Origin: a virus
DNA: 45,893 nt
Reading direction: 5' to 3' (one strand)
IMG/VR virus record: IMGVR_UViG_3300020215_000070
Coordinates: 1-45,893 of that record
Of the stretch, positions 16,489 to 24,297 are shown in pieces (the first letter of the stretch is position 1; every line of letters starts with the position of its first letter). The notes below the pieces were generated by a model. The model was not told where the DNA came from. It saw only the letters and a list, made by a program, of their open reading frames with translations, and made no database searches. The position numbers and the translations under genes are program-made.

Positions 16489-18026
16489 TGGCGATCCGTA
16501 TCCCCATAGCAGAAAGACAAGTGAGCCCGACAACGGCTAACGTGCCTATGCCAAGGCAACCTGGAGTTGTCCGCGCGGCTTTTGGTGAACAGGTCTATGA
16601 ATCCAATCAGAATTTGGGACGAACGGGTATGAGGATTAGCGAGCTTTTGGCCAAGCATATCCACGAAAGAGAACAACAGAAGCTCGATGCACATTTAGCC
16701 CAATTGGACACAGATTTCAGAAAGGAAATACAAGGTACACTTTTTGACGAAACGCCTGAAACGATCGACGTCAATGGTCAGAAAGTCCAGAGACCCAAAG
16801 GAATTTTGACTCGCAGCCTTGAACAAGCTGAGGGGGCAACAGAAGAATTTGATAAAAAGTATCGTGATATTCGCCAAAAATATTTATCTCAGGCGATTAC
16901 TACGGACGGTCAGGCGAGAATTTCTGGGCAAATGGATCAACATTATTTAACTGCTCGTCAAATGACCATTCGACACGAAGCGGCTCAAGGGAAGGTCGCG
17001 ATGATTAGCCGTCAATCGGGAAACTTACATCAGCAGATTTCTGACGCAGCCGGAATTCAGGATGTTCAACTTTTGAACGTGGCTATTGACCGAGCGCAGC
17101 AGACACAAGATCAAATCAATGTGTTGAGTGGTTTTGACCCAGAAACCAGCGAATACAAAAGAACAGCAGTAGCTGGTCAACTAGCTGCTAAACCTATTTT
17201 GGCAACGCTTAAAACGACCGGCGATGCTCAGAAAGCTTTGGCTTTGTTAGAAGGCGTCAAAGACAAATTATCGGAAGAATCCTATGCCGATTTACAGAGC
17301 AGGATCAAGACAGGCGTTAAGAATATGGCTGAACAGGCTAAACGATTAGAGGCCGAGCAGAAGATTAATAATCGTTTTGATTATTTAACTAGGGTCGCCA
17401 ACGGTGAAATTGATTGGGCTAACGCAGAGGAAGAAGTGCGCAGCATAGCCGCTCATGATCCAGACTTGGCAGAGGCGATTAACCGTTATGTCCGGTCTGA
17501 TGGGCAGTATACTCCCACACATCTTAATGATGTTTACTATATGGATATGGTAAAAAGCGTTCTTTCTTCGAACAATCAACAGGAAATCAGCGAATTCTTG
17601 ATTAAATCTTTGCGAGGACAAGGGGCCGGGGATATTAGCCGAGATCGGTTAGCTATCCTAGTGGGTGTCGCTAAAGAGCGAGGAGCTGCAATTTATGGGA
17701 GCCTGGAAGCCCAAGACATTATCAAGTCGCTTAAAGCCGTGGCTGACCTGTACCAGACCAGTGACGTTTTGCCTATGACCGCTATGTATAGCGAGTTTTT
17801 AGCCAAAAAACACCGTCGGCAGGCAAGCGGCCAAGACGTCAAAATGATTGGAAACGCAGTCTTGAGGAATGCAGCAATTGAGCGATACCCGGCAATTGGG
17901 AACATGCCGGCGGTTCCTAATAAAGTGATCGGCGAAGATGGCAGTCTTGAGACGATCTATGACAGCTTAAACCAAATAATGATTGATGACGATGAGCCCG
18001 CAACTTCAGACCAAAGCCAAGAGTAA
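16488..18026 (+). CDS. Internal virion protein (gp15-like position)
   Basis: A 512-residue, mostly helical protein (for example ISELLAKHIHEREQQKLDAH; DLQSRIKTGVKNMAEQAKRL). It lies between the gp14-like protein and the largest virion protein, as the middle ejection protein does in podoviruses. No enzymatic motif seen. Its start overlaps the previous stop (TAATG). It would form part of the inner core or ejection tube; this follows from position. Confidence 0.7.
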   Translation: MAIRIPIAERQVSPTTANVPMPRQPGVVRAAFGEQVYESNQNLGRTGMRISELLAKHIHEREQQKLDAHLAQLDTDFRKEIQGTLFDETPETIDVNGQKVQRPKGILTRSLEQAEGATEEFDKKYRDIRQKYLSQAITTDGQARISGQMDQHYLTARQMTIRHEAAQGKVAMISRQSGNLHQQISDAAGIQDVQLLNVAIDRAQQTQDQINVLSGFDPETSEYKRTAVAGQLAAKPILATLKTTGDAQKALALLEGVKDKLSEESYADLQSRIKTGVKNMAEQAKRLEAEQKINNRFDYLTRVANGEIDWANAEEEVRSIAAHDPDLAEAINRYVRSDGQYTPTHLNDVYYMDMVKSVLSSNNQQEISEFLIKSLRGQGAGDISRDRLAILVGVAKERGAAIYGSLEAQDIIKSLKAVADLYQTSDVLPMTAMYSEFLAKKHRRQASGQDVKMIGNAVLRNAAIERYPAIGNMPAVPNKVIGEDGSLETIYDSLNQIMIDDDEPATSDQSQE

Positions 18027-21000
18027 TCCGAGCGATTCCCAGACAGTTTTTATTACTGATCCGGGAATTGTTAAGACATACCCTCGCACGATGACCGATG
18101 ACGAAATTGAATTTGACGTTCATACGGGTATCAAGGGGGAAAAGCCAGAAGATTACTATGTGAATCGCTTCCCACTCAAGCAGCTTAAGCAGGCTTTTAA
18201 TGCAATTGGTTCTTATATGGGGTATGGCCAAAAGGCGATGAAACTTTTTGCCACACGCCCAGACATTGCGCTTGGGATTAACAAGCCTTCTTCCCCGGAA
18301 GAAGCGGCCAATGTTGTGGCTCAAACGTATAAGCCATGGTCTGACCTTTGGCGCGAAAGTCACAAAGGATTTACCGAGAAGATGGACCAATTCTATGCTA
18401 AGGCGCCCAAGTGGGCGAGTTTTGTCCCCTGGTTCGTGACAGAATTCGCGCCGTCTGAACTGTTGGAGTTTGGGACTAAGCCTTCAGGCTGGCTTGGGGC
18501 TTATGGTGTTGAGAAATTCGGTCCTGTTCTTATCAACAAAACGCTTTCTAAATTGCCAGAGGATGTCCGGTCGACCCTACTTAAAGAAATCTTCAAGTCC
18601 GAAGAAAAGTTGACGGAAGCATTCGCCGACCTTGGGATACAGCCTAACGCTAAGACTTCTGAAGTGGTCAAAGCATGGAGAAATAAAGCCCTAGAGGCCC
18701 ATCCAGATCGAGGGGGAAATCCAGAGGATTTTATTAAAATCCGGGAATCTTACGAAAAGATTATGCAGACGCGCGGCGGGTTTTGGGACAAGCTCTTTGA
18801 TGCTTTCCGAAGTGGCATGGAAGCGCAGCCATCACGTGGTCCGGTCGGAATGCTCGCCAATGAGTCAGGCGGGATGTTGATTCCGTTCAATGAAGGCGAT
18901 TTGGTTAAGGTCGGAAGCGACGTAGCCAAGCTTATTCGTATCACTGGAAAAATGGCGACAATCAATCAGGCGGGGAAGATTGTTCAAGTCGGGCTTGAGA
19001 AGCTTAAGCCCTATGAGGATGCAGAAGGGGCCAGACGAGAGGTTGATCTTGGCCTCATGACCTCGGCAACCAATAGTCCCCAAGGGGCGGCACCTACCGC
19101 ACTTTCGTCTGGCAATACAATTCTAACAGGTGAAGGGAGTAACGTCAATCCTCCGTCGGAGCCACCGTCGAAAGGGTTAGGTGATCTTCCCGATGGCTAC
19201 GAGCCGCCAGAAGCCGCAGTCAATCTTGAACGCTTACAAGCCACGGAAGAAGCTAAAACTACGCTAGGAAAAGCAACCGAAGCAATCGCCGAAGAAATCC
19301 AGAATCAAACTGGCAAGAAACTCTCTCATGAGGAAGTCATTGAGAAATCAAAAGAGGTTGAGATTCTGACCAAAGGCGTTTCTCGCGATCAAACCTTGAA
19401 ATTTGCCGCAGAGCTTTTAAAGACCCGCGAGCACATGACGGCTTTGGCAGAGCAGCAGGAGCTGACCCCTGAATTCCTAACTAGCTTGCGAACGGTAGCC
19501 AATACCGGAACTGATATTGCCCGGCTTTTGGAATCCATGAAGATCAATGCCATGCCGGAGTACGCGACCGTTAAGACCAAAATTATTAAGAAGCTCATTG
19601 AAATAGGCAAGACCAATGAAGAAATTCAAGATGCGGCCAAGGGTGTGGATTTCACAGATCAGGATCAGGTTGCAACCTTCTACCGAAAGTTCGTTAAGCC
19701 GAAATGGTATGAGGTCTTAGATGAGTTCGCCTATATGAATATCTTATCTTCGCCCAAGACTCATATTGTGAATGCGACTAGCAACTTGATTCAGATGGCT
19801 GGGCTTAATCCAATTACTCGCCTGGCCAGTGGGACCGTGGACATGGTCGGATCAGCCTTGACTGGAAAAGAACGACAGCATTACATGTCAGAAATCCCGC
19901 AATTCTATAAGGGGGCTATCAATGCTTTCCCAGATGCCTTCGATGGATTAGTGAAAGCCTTGCAAGGGAAAACTTTTATTGAGCGACCAGATGTAAAGCA
20001 CTTGCCGACCAAAGATATAAAAGTTGAGATAGCGACTTTAGGGCTTGGTAAGCATGTTCTGCGAGCACTAGAAGCGTCGGACGTCTTCTTTAGGACACTG
20101 ATTGAAGGCGGCGAGATGGAGGCCCTGGCAGAGCGAGCTGGGAGGCAGGGAGTCCCCTTAGACGATAAAGCGAAGGTTGGAATAGAGAAAGAGGCTAAAA
20201 AAAGAGCAGCCTATTATGTTTTCCGCCAACCATTGGACCCAGAGAATAAGAGTGGTCAAGGTGATTTGTTGTCTACGATTGACAAGTTGACAAGTGCTGT
20301 TTATCGGTTGCGCGAAGTTCCGGGGGCGAGCTGGTTTATTCGTTTTGTGCAAACTCCGATGAACATCTTAAAACAGGGCATTGAGTATTCGCCAGCTGGA
20401 GCCCTAACATTGAAAGGGTCAAAGGATAAATCAGAGCAAATCGGGAAGACGATTATTGGATCAATGGTCTTTGCCGGTGCATCATATCTGGCGATGAATG
20501 GTCGAACAACTTGGAGCTTGCCGCGAGGCAAGAAAGACAGGGAGTTATTCTATCAGGCTGGTCGGATTCCTTATGCCATAAAGATAGGCGATCAATGGGT
20601 GTCTTATTCAAAACTTGGGCCATTAGCCTATCCGATTGCTATGGCCGCCGCCTTAAATTATTACGAAAAGGAAAGTCCGAATGCGCTTTCTGACACCAAG
20701 ATAGAAAGACACCTTAAGGCTATGCAAGGAATCATGGAATTCTTCTCTGACCAATCATATGTTCAAGGAATGGGAGACTTGATAAAAACAATCCAAGGGG
20801 ATAAGCAGGCGCTCAGTCGTGCAGTTGCAAATTTACCAAGTCAGTTCATCACGTTATCGTCTTTGCAGGGATGGATTAATCAAATTATTGATCCGATTTA
20901 TAGAGAGGCGAAGCCGGGTGTTACTCTTGAGTCAATATGGCAAAATGCGCAAAAGAAAATTGTAGGTTTTAGCCAGAACCTTCCCGCAAAGAAAGATTTT

Positions 21001-21231
21001 AGAGGACAACCTGTAAAGAAAAAGGACAGGATTTTGAACGCCTTTTCTCCTATAGAATCAAGAGAATCAGATGAATCTTTAGAGAAAGTTTACTCTGCAA
21101 CGCAGAAGGTTAAGCAAATCAACCGGGAAGAGAAGAAGTTGCGCGAGGATGGTAAGTCTCTTCCAAGGGAAGATGAAATTCTGCGGAACAAGATTAAAAT
21201 GGAATTAATGCGGTCTAAGAAGGGCAATTAG
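17986..21231 (+). CDS. Large ejection protein with an embedded J-domain
   Basis: A 1081-residue protein at the gp16 position. Around residues 208-258 it contains a DnaJ-type domain: AFADLGIQPNAKTSEVVKAW, then the invariant HPD in ALEAHPDRGG, then FIKIRESYEKIM. Hydrophobic stretches surround it (FVPWFVTEFAPSELLEFG). The middle has YMNILSSPKTHIVNATSNLI, a motif common in large polyvalent phage proteins. The C-terminus is highly charged. J-domains stimulate DnaK/Hsp70; a virion-carried one could recruit host Hsp70 during DNA entry. The start is uncertain (TTG 17983, ATG 17986 or ATG 17992); the gene overlaps the preceding one by about 40 bases. Confidence 0.8.
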   Translation: MTMSPQLQTKAKSNPSDSQTVFITDPGIVKTYPRTMTDDEIEFDVHTGIKGEKPEDYYVNRFPLKQLKQAFNAIGSYMGYGQKAMKLFATRPDIALGINKPSSPEEAANVVAQTYKPWSDLWRESHKGFTEKMDQFYAKAPKWASFVPWFVTEFAPSELLEFGTKPSGWLGAYGVEKFGPVLINKTLSKLPEDVRSTLLKEIFKSEEKLTEAFADLGIQPNAKTSEVVKAWRNKALEAHPDRGGNPEDFIKIRESYEKIMQTRGGFWDKLFDAFRSGMEAQPSRGPVGMLANESGGMLIPFNEGDLVKVGSDVAKLIRITGKMATINQAGKIVQVGLEKLKPYEDAEGARREVDLGLMTSATNSPQGAAPTALSSGNTILTGEGSNVNPPSEPPSKGLGDLPDGYEPPEAAVNLERLQATEEAKTTLGKATEAIAEEIQNQTGKKLSHEEVIEKSKEVEILTKGVSRDQTLKFAAELLKTREHMTALAEQQELTPEFLTSLRTVANTGTDIARLLESMKINAMPEYATVKTKIIKKLIEIGKTNEEIQDAAKGVDFTDQDQVATFYRKFVKPKWYEVLDEFAYMNILSSPKTHIVNATSNLIQMAGLNPITRLASGTVDMVGSALTGKERQHYMSEIPQFYKGAINAFPDAFDGLVKALQGKTFIERPDVKHLPTKDIKVEIATLGLGKHVLRALEASDVFFRTLIEGGEMEALAERAGRQGVPLDDKAKVGIEKEAKKRAAYYVFRQPLDPENKSGQGDLLSTIDKLTSAVYRLREVPGASWFIRFVQTPMNILKQGIEYSPAGALTLKGSKDKSEQIGKTIIGSMVFAGASYLAMNGRTTWSLPRGKKDRELFYQAGRIPYAIKIGDQWVSYSKLGPLAYPIAMAAALNYYEKESPNALSDTKIERHLKAMQGIMEFFSDQSYVQGMGDLIKTIQGDKQALSRAVANLPSQFITLSSLQGWINQIIDPIYREAKPGVTLESIWQNAQKKIVGFSQNLPAKKDFRGQPVKKKDRILNAFSPIESRESDESLEKVYSATQKVKQINREEKKLREDGKSLPREDEILRNKIKMELMRSKKGN

Positions 21232-21607
21232 ATTTGTTCTTTATTTTTTTGATTAGTGGTGCTCTGACGAGGGACATTATGCCAATCGTTAAGATGGCGA
21301 ATAGCCAATTATAGAAGAATAGGAACATAAAAAAAAGTAGACCAAAGATTGCAAGAGGCGTAAACATTCCGTCGGAATCATCTAGGGCATCATGGATTTG
21401 CGACAAAAAGTTTTGAACATATCCAATGGATAGGGCAAGAATGATTAGACCAAGAATATCAGGAATCATGGGAGCGGTAGGGAGAATTTTATTTTTCAAA
21501 AACTTCTCGGAGCCCCAAATTAGTAGATAAGGACCGCCCCATACTATCGCGATGGTGGCAACAATTTTAAGTCGATCAAGGGTGCATTTCTGACGTAAGT
21601 GTGTCAT
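21215..21607 (-). CDS. Polytopic small membrane protein
   Basis: A 130-residue product with about four hydrophobic segments (IVATIAIVWGGPYLLIWG; ILGLIILALSIGYVQNFL; FTPLAIFGLLFFMFLFFY; WLFAILTIGIMSLV) and basic ends. It is last in the minus-strand cassette 22899-21215. Its 3' end overlaps the 3' end of the ejection protein gene on the other strand (convergent). No clear Shine-Dalgarno sequence. Function unknown; a holin-like or immunity role is speculation. Confidence 0.6.
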   Translation of the reverse strand: MTHLRQKCTLDRLKIVATIAIVWGGPYLLIWGSEKFLKNKILPTAPMIPDILGLIILALSIGYVQNFLSQIHDALDDSDGMFTPLAIFGLLFFMFLFFYNWLFAILTIGIMSLVRAPLIKKIKNKSNCPS

Positions 21608-21622
21608 ATAAAAGTATATGGA

Positions 21623-22024
21623 CTAAATAGACTCATCTTCTTGATCGGACGTCGCTGGGAGATCGTCAGGATTATAACAGTCAGAGGAAATGTAACCTCG
21701 GTCAATGAGGATAGATGCAATGGTTTTGGGGTCAATATCAAATTTGGTAGAAATCGCCGTTAATATTTTTAATAAGTCATTGTCCTCTGATAAAAAGCGA
21801 GCAACGTTTTCTTGGTCGTATAAGTTGAGAAGTTGGTCAGTTTTTTCTACGGATAGACCGTATTTCGAAGCGAGAAGCACAACGACTTCATCTGCATTAG
21901 GGCTTAAGGTGATTTGATTATTTTTTTCTGTGGTTGGACTATTGGATCTTGTGATCAGCCAGAGTCCAAAAATGACAGCAGGAGTAATGAGGTAAGGGAT
22001 GAACTTTCTTAAGGTGTCTTTCAT
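21623..22024 (-). CDS. Membrane-anchored acidic protein
   Basis: The 133-residue product (from ATG at 22024; an in-frame ATG also exists at 22042) has an N-terminal membrane helix (YLITPAVIFGLWLI) followed by an acidic helical domain (VVVLLASKYGLSVEKTDQLL; FDIDPKTIASILIDRGYI) and ends DQEDESI. The soluble part looks like a small helical bundle. It belongs to the four-gene minus-strand cassette. No Shine-Dalgarno sequence is obvious. Function unknown. Confidence 0.6.
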   Translation of the reverse strand: MKDTLRKFIPYLITPAVIFGLWLITRSNSPTTEKNNQITLSPNADEVVVLLASKYGLSVEKTDQLLNLYDQENVARFLSEDNDLLKILTAISTKFDIDPKTIASILIDRGYISSDCYNPDDLPATSDQEDESI

Positions 22025-22148
22025 GGCGCAAGTATGCCACATAAAATTGAAAAAGCAAATTTATTTTTGGGAGAGATTATGAAAAAGAGCAAGCAATCAC
22101 CTTTAGAGAATACATTTGACAGGATGGCTAAGATCGCCATGTCACGCA

Positions 22149-22430
22149 CTAATAATTCCCGATATTCTTCCAATTTTGCTGCATCGTTTGGAGAGTCAGA
22201 GTCAAGCTCGGCAGAAGGGAAGCGTCGATCGGAACATCAAAGCGTTTTCCCTCAGCTTTGTCTCGAAATACAAGGATCAAAAGATTCTGGTTTACCTTAT
22301 CTATGCTTACGAGCTCGGCCATCTCAGGCAACAAAAATGGTCCGGGTGCTGATGTGTCAAATTCAAAGTGACCATCTTTTAGCTCTTTCATCTTTGAGAA
22401 CAATCCCTTTGGCAATTGAGGTAGATCCAT
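22149..22430 (-). CDS. Small soluble hypothetical protein, minus cassette
   Basis: A 93-residue product, MDLPQLPKGLFSKM followed by a beta-rich part (FLLPEMAELVSIDKVNQNLL, ILVFRDKAEGKRFDVPIDAS). I chose ATG 22430 because AGGAGG stands upstream, just after pseudoknot leader A. An overlapping plus-strand frame (22079-22525) has a fair Shine-Dalgarno sequence but an unnatural Ser/Arg/Cys-rich product, so I prefer the minus strand. Function unknown. Confidence 0.55.
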   Translation of the reverse strand: MDLPQLPKGLFSKMKELKDGHFEFDTSAPGPFLLPEMAELVSIDKVNQNLLILVFRDKAEGKRFDVPIDASLLPSLTLTLQTMQQNWKNIGNY

Positions 22431-22458
22431 GTCTTGAATACCTCCTAGAAATGAAAAA

Positions 22459-22544
22459 CCCACAGGATAACGGCGAAGTTAAACCTGTGGGAAAAAGGGT
22501 TAAGGCCCTTTTTAAGAAAGCTTGATTGTCTTCGCCGTTTTTTA
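22459..22544 (-). promoter_or_regulatory. Pseudoknot leader A (minus strand)
   Basis: Read on minus: ACGGCGAAG (22538-22530 when transcribed), a spacer beginning ACAATC, a hairpin AAAAAGGG/CCCTTTTT (plus 22492-22513), then CCCACAGG/CCTGTGGG (plus 22484-22491 with 22459-22466) enclosing CTTCGCCGT, which pairs back to the 5' strand. A short T run follows, then AGGAGG and the start of the 22430 gene. The same architecture with compensatory base changes is present at 22920-22993. It looks like a pseudoknotted attenuator or a structured 5' leader. Confidence 0.7.
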
Positions 22545-22551
22545 AATCGAA

Positions 22552-22899
22552 TCACTGTTGAATACCGGTGCCATTCTCAAAAAGGATCTCTTTTTTAGGG
22601 GCGCTTAATGCTTTATCAATTTCGACTTTCAGCTCTTTTTTTGTTCTTTCGGCAGTTGAAACGGCTGTCCAAAGAATTATACAGCTCACTAGGATTAAAT
22701 GAACTAAAAACTCGGGGAGAGTGGCTAAAAGAGTCTTTGCTAGACTTGGCATATTCTGCCATTGGGCTTGTAATGTATCTCTTATTCTTTCCCCAAGTAA
22801 GTTTAGGGTTGGCTCTAGCAGCTTTTTTACTATCAAGCATGCTATTAACCATATTATTGCCAACTTTGCGCTGGATAGGTCTGTCGGTGTTTGAGGCAT
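22552..22899 (-). CDS. Membrane protein, first gene of the minus cassette
   Basis: A 115-residue product with two hydrophobic segments (AKLAIIWLIACLIVKKLL; FLVHLILVSCIILWTAVS) and a charged C-terminal helix (AERTKKELKVEIDKALSA). It follows leader B; ATG 22899 stands 20 bases after the leader hairpin in an A/T-rich context without a Shine-Dalgarno sequence. A plus-strand frame (22608-22928) also encodes a hydrophobic product with a possible AGGGG, so strand assignment is not fully certain; the leader pseudoknots and the minus promoter favour minus. Confidence 0.55.
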   Translation of the reverse strand: MPQTPTDLSSAKLAIIWLIACLIVKKLLEPTLNLLGERIRDTLQAQWQNMPSLAKTLLATLPEFLVHLILVSCIILWTAVSTAERTKKELKVEIDKALSAPKKEILFENGTGIQQ

Positions 22900-22919
22900 T
22901 TATAAATAAAAAAAGAAAA

Positions 22920-22993
22920 CCCCAGTGACGGCCAAGCCAGCTGGGGCAAAAGGGTTAAACCCTTTTAGAAAATCTGAATTGTTCTTGGCCGTC
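22920..22993 (-). promoter_or_regulatory. Pseudoknot leader B (minus strand)
   Basis: Read on minus: GACGGCCAAG (22993-22984), a spacer beginning ACAATTC, hairpin AAAAGGG/CCCTTTT (plus 22948-22966), then CCCCAG/CTGGGG (plus 22941-22946 with 22920-22925) whose loop carries CTTGGCCGTC, a 10-bp match to the 5' strand. A T-rich tract follows (TTTTCTTTTTTT). Compared with leader A the pairing ACGGCG-AAG has become ACGGCC-AAG with the matching change in the loop: compensatory covariation. This is evidence for a functional RNA. Confidence 0.75.
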
Positions 22994-23007
22994 AATAAAG
23001 ACAGACA

Positions 23008-23036
23008 ACTATAACATATGACCTAAAAAATATCAA
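23008..23036 (-). promoter_or_regulatory. Promoter for the minus cassette
   Basis: On minus, TTGATA (23036-23031) is separated by 17 bases from TATAGT (23013-23008): a near-consensus sigma70-type promoter. The predicted transcript starts around 23001, a few bases before the GACGGCCAAG strand of leader B. This places the whole pseudoknot at the 5' end of the transcript. Confidence 0.65.
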
Positions 23037-23076
23037 AAACTAAAAAGCTGCGCTGGGGGGTCATGGCCTCGGCGCG

Positions 23077-23135
23077 CCAAACAGCAGCAAAAAGCCTGTT
23101 CTTGTGCACAAGCGAGAACGGGCTTTTTTGTTTGG
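23077..23135 (+). terminator. Palindromic-loop hairpin element E3, before the fibre gene
   Basis: AAAGCCTGTTC (23091-23101) pairs with GAACGGGCTTT (23116-23126, one G-U). The palindrome TTGTGCACAA (23102-23111) and the bulge GCGA lie between. A T tract follows. The outer stem CCAAACA (23077-23083) with TGTTTGG (23129-23135) closes after the T tract, 14 bases before the likely GAAAGGA ribosome site. Outer stem and flank are nearly identical to E4. Confidence 0.8.
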
Positions 23136-23156
23136 CCCTTTGAAAGGACTAACGAA

Positions 23157-24137
23157 ATGACGGTTGAGAATACAGAAAACAAGGAAATCTACTCAGGCAA
23201 CGGGACAACTTACCGCTGGCCTATCACCTTTGAGACGAGCGGGGTCGAAGCCTCGGAAATCAAGGTTTACAGGACCGATTCGGATGGAGTCAGCACACTT
23301 CTTACATCCAATTATGAGGTCGATTTAAACGCGCTTGAGGTCATTTACCCAACACCGGCGTCTGGTCTTGATCCAGTGCCGACCGGCGAAGGGGTTGTCA
23401 TTTTGCGAGCCCTTAGCCTCAACCAAGAGCTGGATCTAAAAAACCAAGGCACCCTTAATGCCGAGAATTTAGAAGACGGATTTGACCGAGTTGTAATGAT
23501 GATCCAGCAGGTCCAAGAACAAGTTGACCGTACCCCCCAAGCTGACGTGAGCGAAAGCGGGGAGGACTCTGCCGTAGCAGCCCTCTTAGAAGAAGTGCGA
23601 GACGCCAGAGACGATGCGGAAGATTCGGCAAATGCGGCGGCTGCGAGTGCTAATTCGGCCGCAACATCCGCCACTAACGCATCGGCCAGTGCTACGGCTG
23701 CGGACACATCTAAGACCGCCGCCCAAGCAGCTCAAGTGGCAGCGGAGGCCGCGGCGGCGACCGTCTCCGGATTGCAGCGTAAGATCGTCGTTTTTACAAT
23801 CGACATGACTACGGCAAGCGGCTTGCAAGCCGTCAGTGGAACAACTTTTACTCCTAAGCTGGCCATTTTCTTTGCAGCAGAGACGACCGCATCAATGCTT
23901 AATTCTTGGGGCTTTGATGATGGGACATCTCGCGTTTGTATTTATAACCGTGGCAATCAATCGGGGGCAGGGAATAACCGGTTTGCCAGCACTGTCTCTA
24001 TTCTGGCCGATCAATCAGCGTCGGCCAATTATCAGGGGTATGTGGACTCGTTTAATTCGACAGGCTGCATCATCAATTGGACTAAGAGCGGTGCAGCGAC
24101 TGGAACCCTAACTATTGCCGCATTGTTTCTCGGATAA
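23157..24137 (+). CDS. Tail fibre protein with T7-type N-terminal domain
   Basis: A 326-residue protein. The N-terminal part (NKEIYSGNGTTYRWPITFET; VILRALSLNQELDLKNQGTL; LEDGFDRVVMMIQQVQEQVD) is the virion-attachment domain of T7-like fibres (PF03906 type). It is followed by an Ala/Ser/Asp-rich coiled-coil region (ARDDAEDSANAAAASANSAA) and a beta-rich C-terminal domain that could bind the receptor. GAAAGGA precedes the start. Unlike the six genes after it, it has no signal peptide. Confidence 0.88.
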   Translation: MTVENTENKEIYSGNGTTYRWPITFETSGVEASEIKVYRTDSDGVSTLLTSNYEVDLNALEVIYPTPASGLDPVPTGEGVVILRALSLNQELDLKNQGTLNAENLEDGFDRVVMMIQQVQEQVDRTPQADVSESGEDSAVAALLEEVRDARDDAEDSANAAAASANSAATSATNASASATAADTSKTAAQAAQVAAEAAAATVSGLQRKIVVFTIDMTTASGLQAVSGTTFTPKLAIFFAAETTASMLNSWGFDDGTSRVCIYNRGNQSGAGNNRFASTVSILADQSASANYQGYVDSFNSTGCIINWTKSGAATGTLTIAALFLG

Positions 24138-24148
24138 GGAGAAAAGAG

Positions 24149-24295
24149 ATGAGAAATTTTATCTTCGGACTTTTAATTGGATTGGTCTTGGGCGGCGGGA
24201 TTGCTTGGGCGGCAACGGTCTATATCAGCTTGCAAGATGCTAGTGGAACAGAGTTCGGAACTGAGTCAAACCCTATTTATATCGAAGGAGTTTAA
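24149..24295 (+). CDS. 48-residue secreted mini-protein
   Basis: Signal-peptide-like start (MRNFIFGLLIGLVLGGGIAW, cleavage likely after AWA) and a short mature part, TVYISLQDASGTEFGTESNP. The mature part resembles the N-terminus of the next protein (RVGLQDGSGNAFGTASNPIK), so the two are related. GGAGAAAAGAG precedes ATG 24149. It may be a cleaved-off relict of the larger neighbour or a small capping subunit. Confidence 0.65.
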   Translation: MRNFIFGLLIGLVLGGGIAWAATVYISLQDASGTEFGTESNPIYIEGV

Positions 24296-24297
24296 AA

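Noticed and set aside
22079-22525. Plus-strand frame with a GGGAGAG ribosome-site-like sequence opposite the minus cassette
   Set aside because: The product is Ser/Arg/Cys/Pro-rich without fold-like pattern, while the minus-strand product has a good AGGAGG and natural composition. The pseudoknot leader would also lie inside its coding region.
22608-22928. Plus-strand hydrophobic frame opposite 22552-22899
   Set aside because: Hydrophobic frames often mirror each other on opposite strands. The minus promoter and leader B support the minus gene. Kept as an alternative because AGGGG precedes it.
22459-22993. Hatchet, pistol or twister ribozyme as identity of the pseudoknots
   Set aside because: AAACCTGTGGG on the plus strand recalls part of the hatchet core, but strand order and other conserved bases do not fit any self-cleaving class I can recall.
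12831-24137. Diversity-generating retroelement, expected from similarity to BPP-1
   Set aside because: No reverse transcriptase, template/variable repeat pair or Mtd-like C-type lectin was seen.
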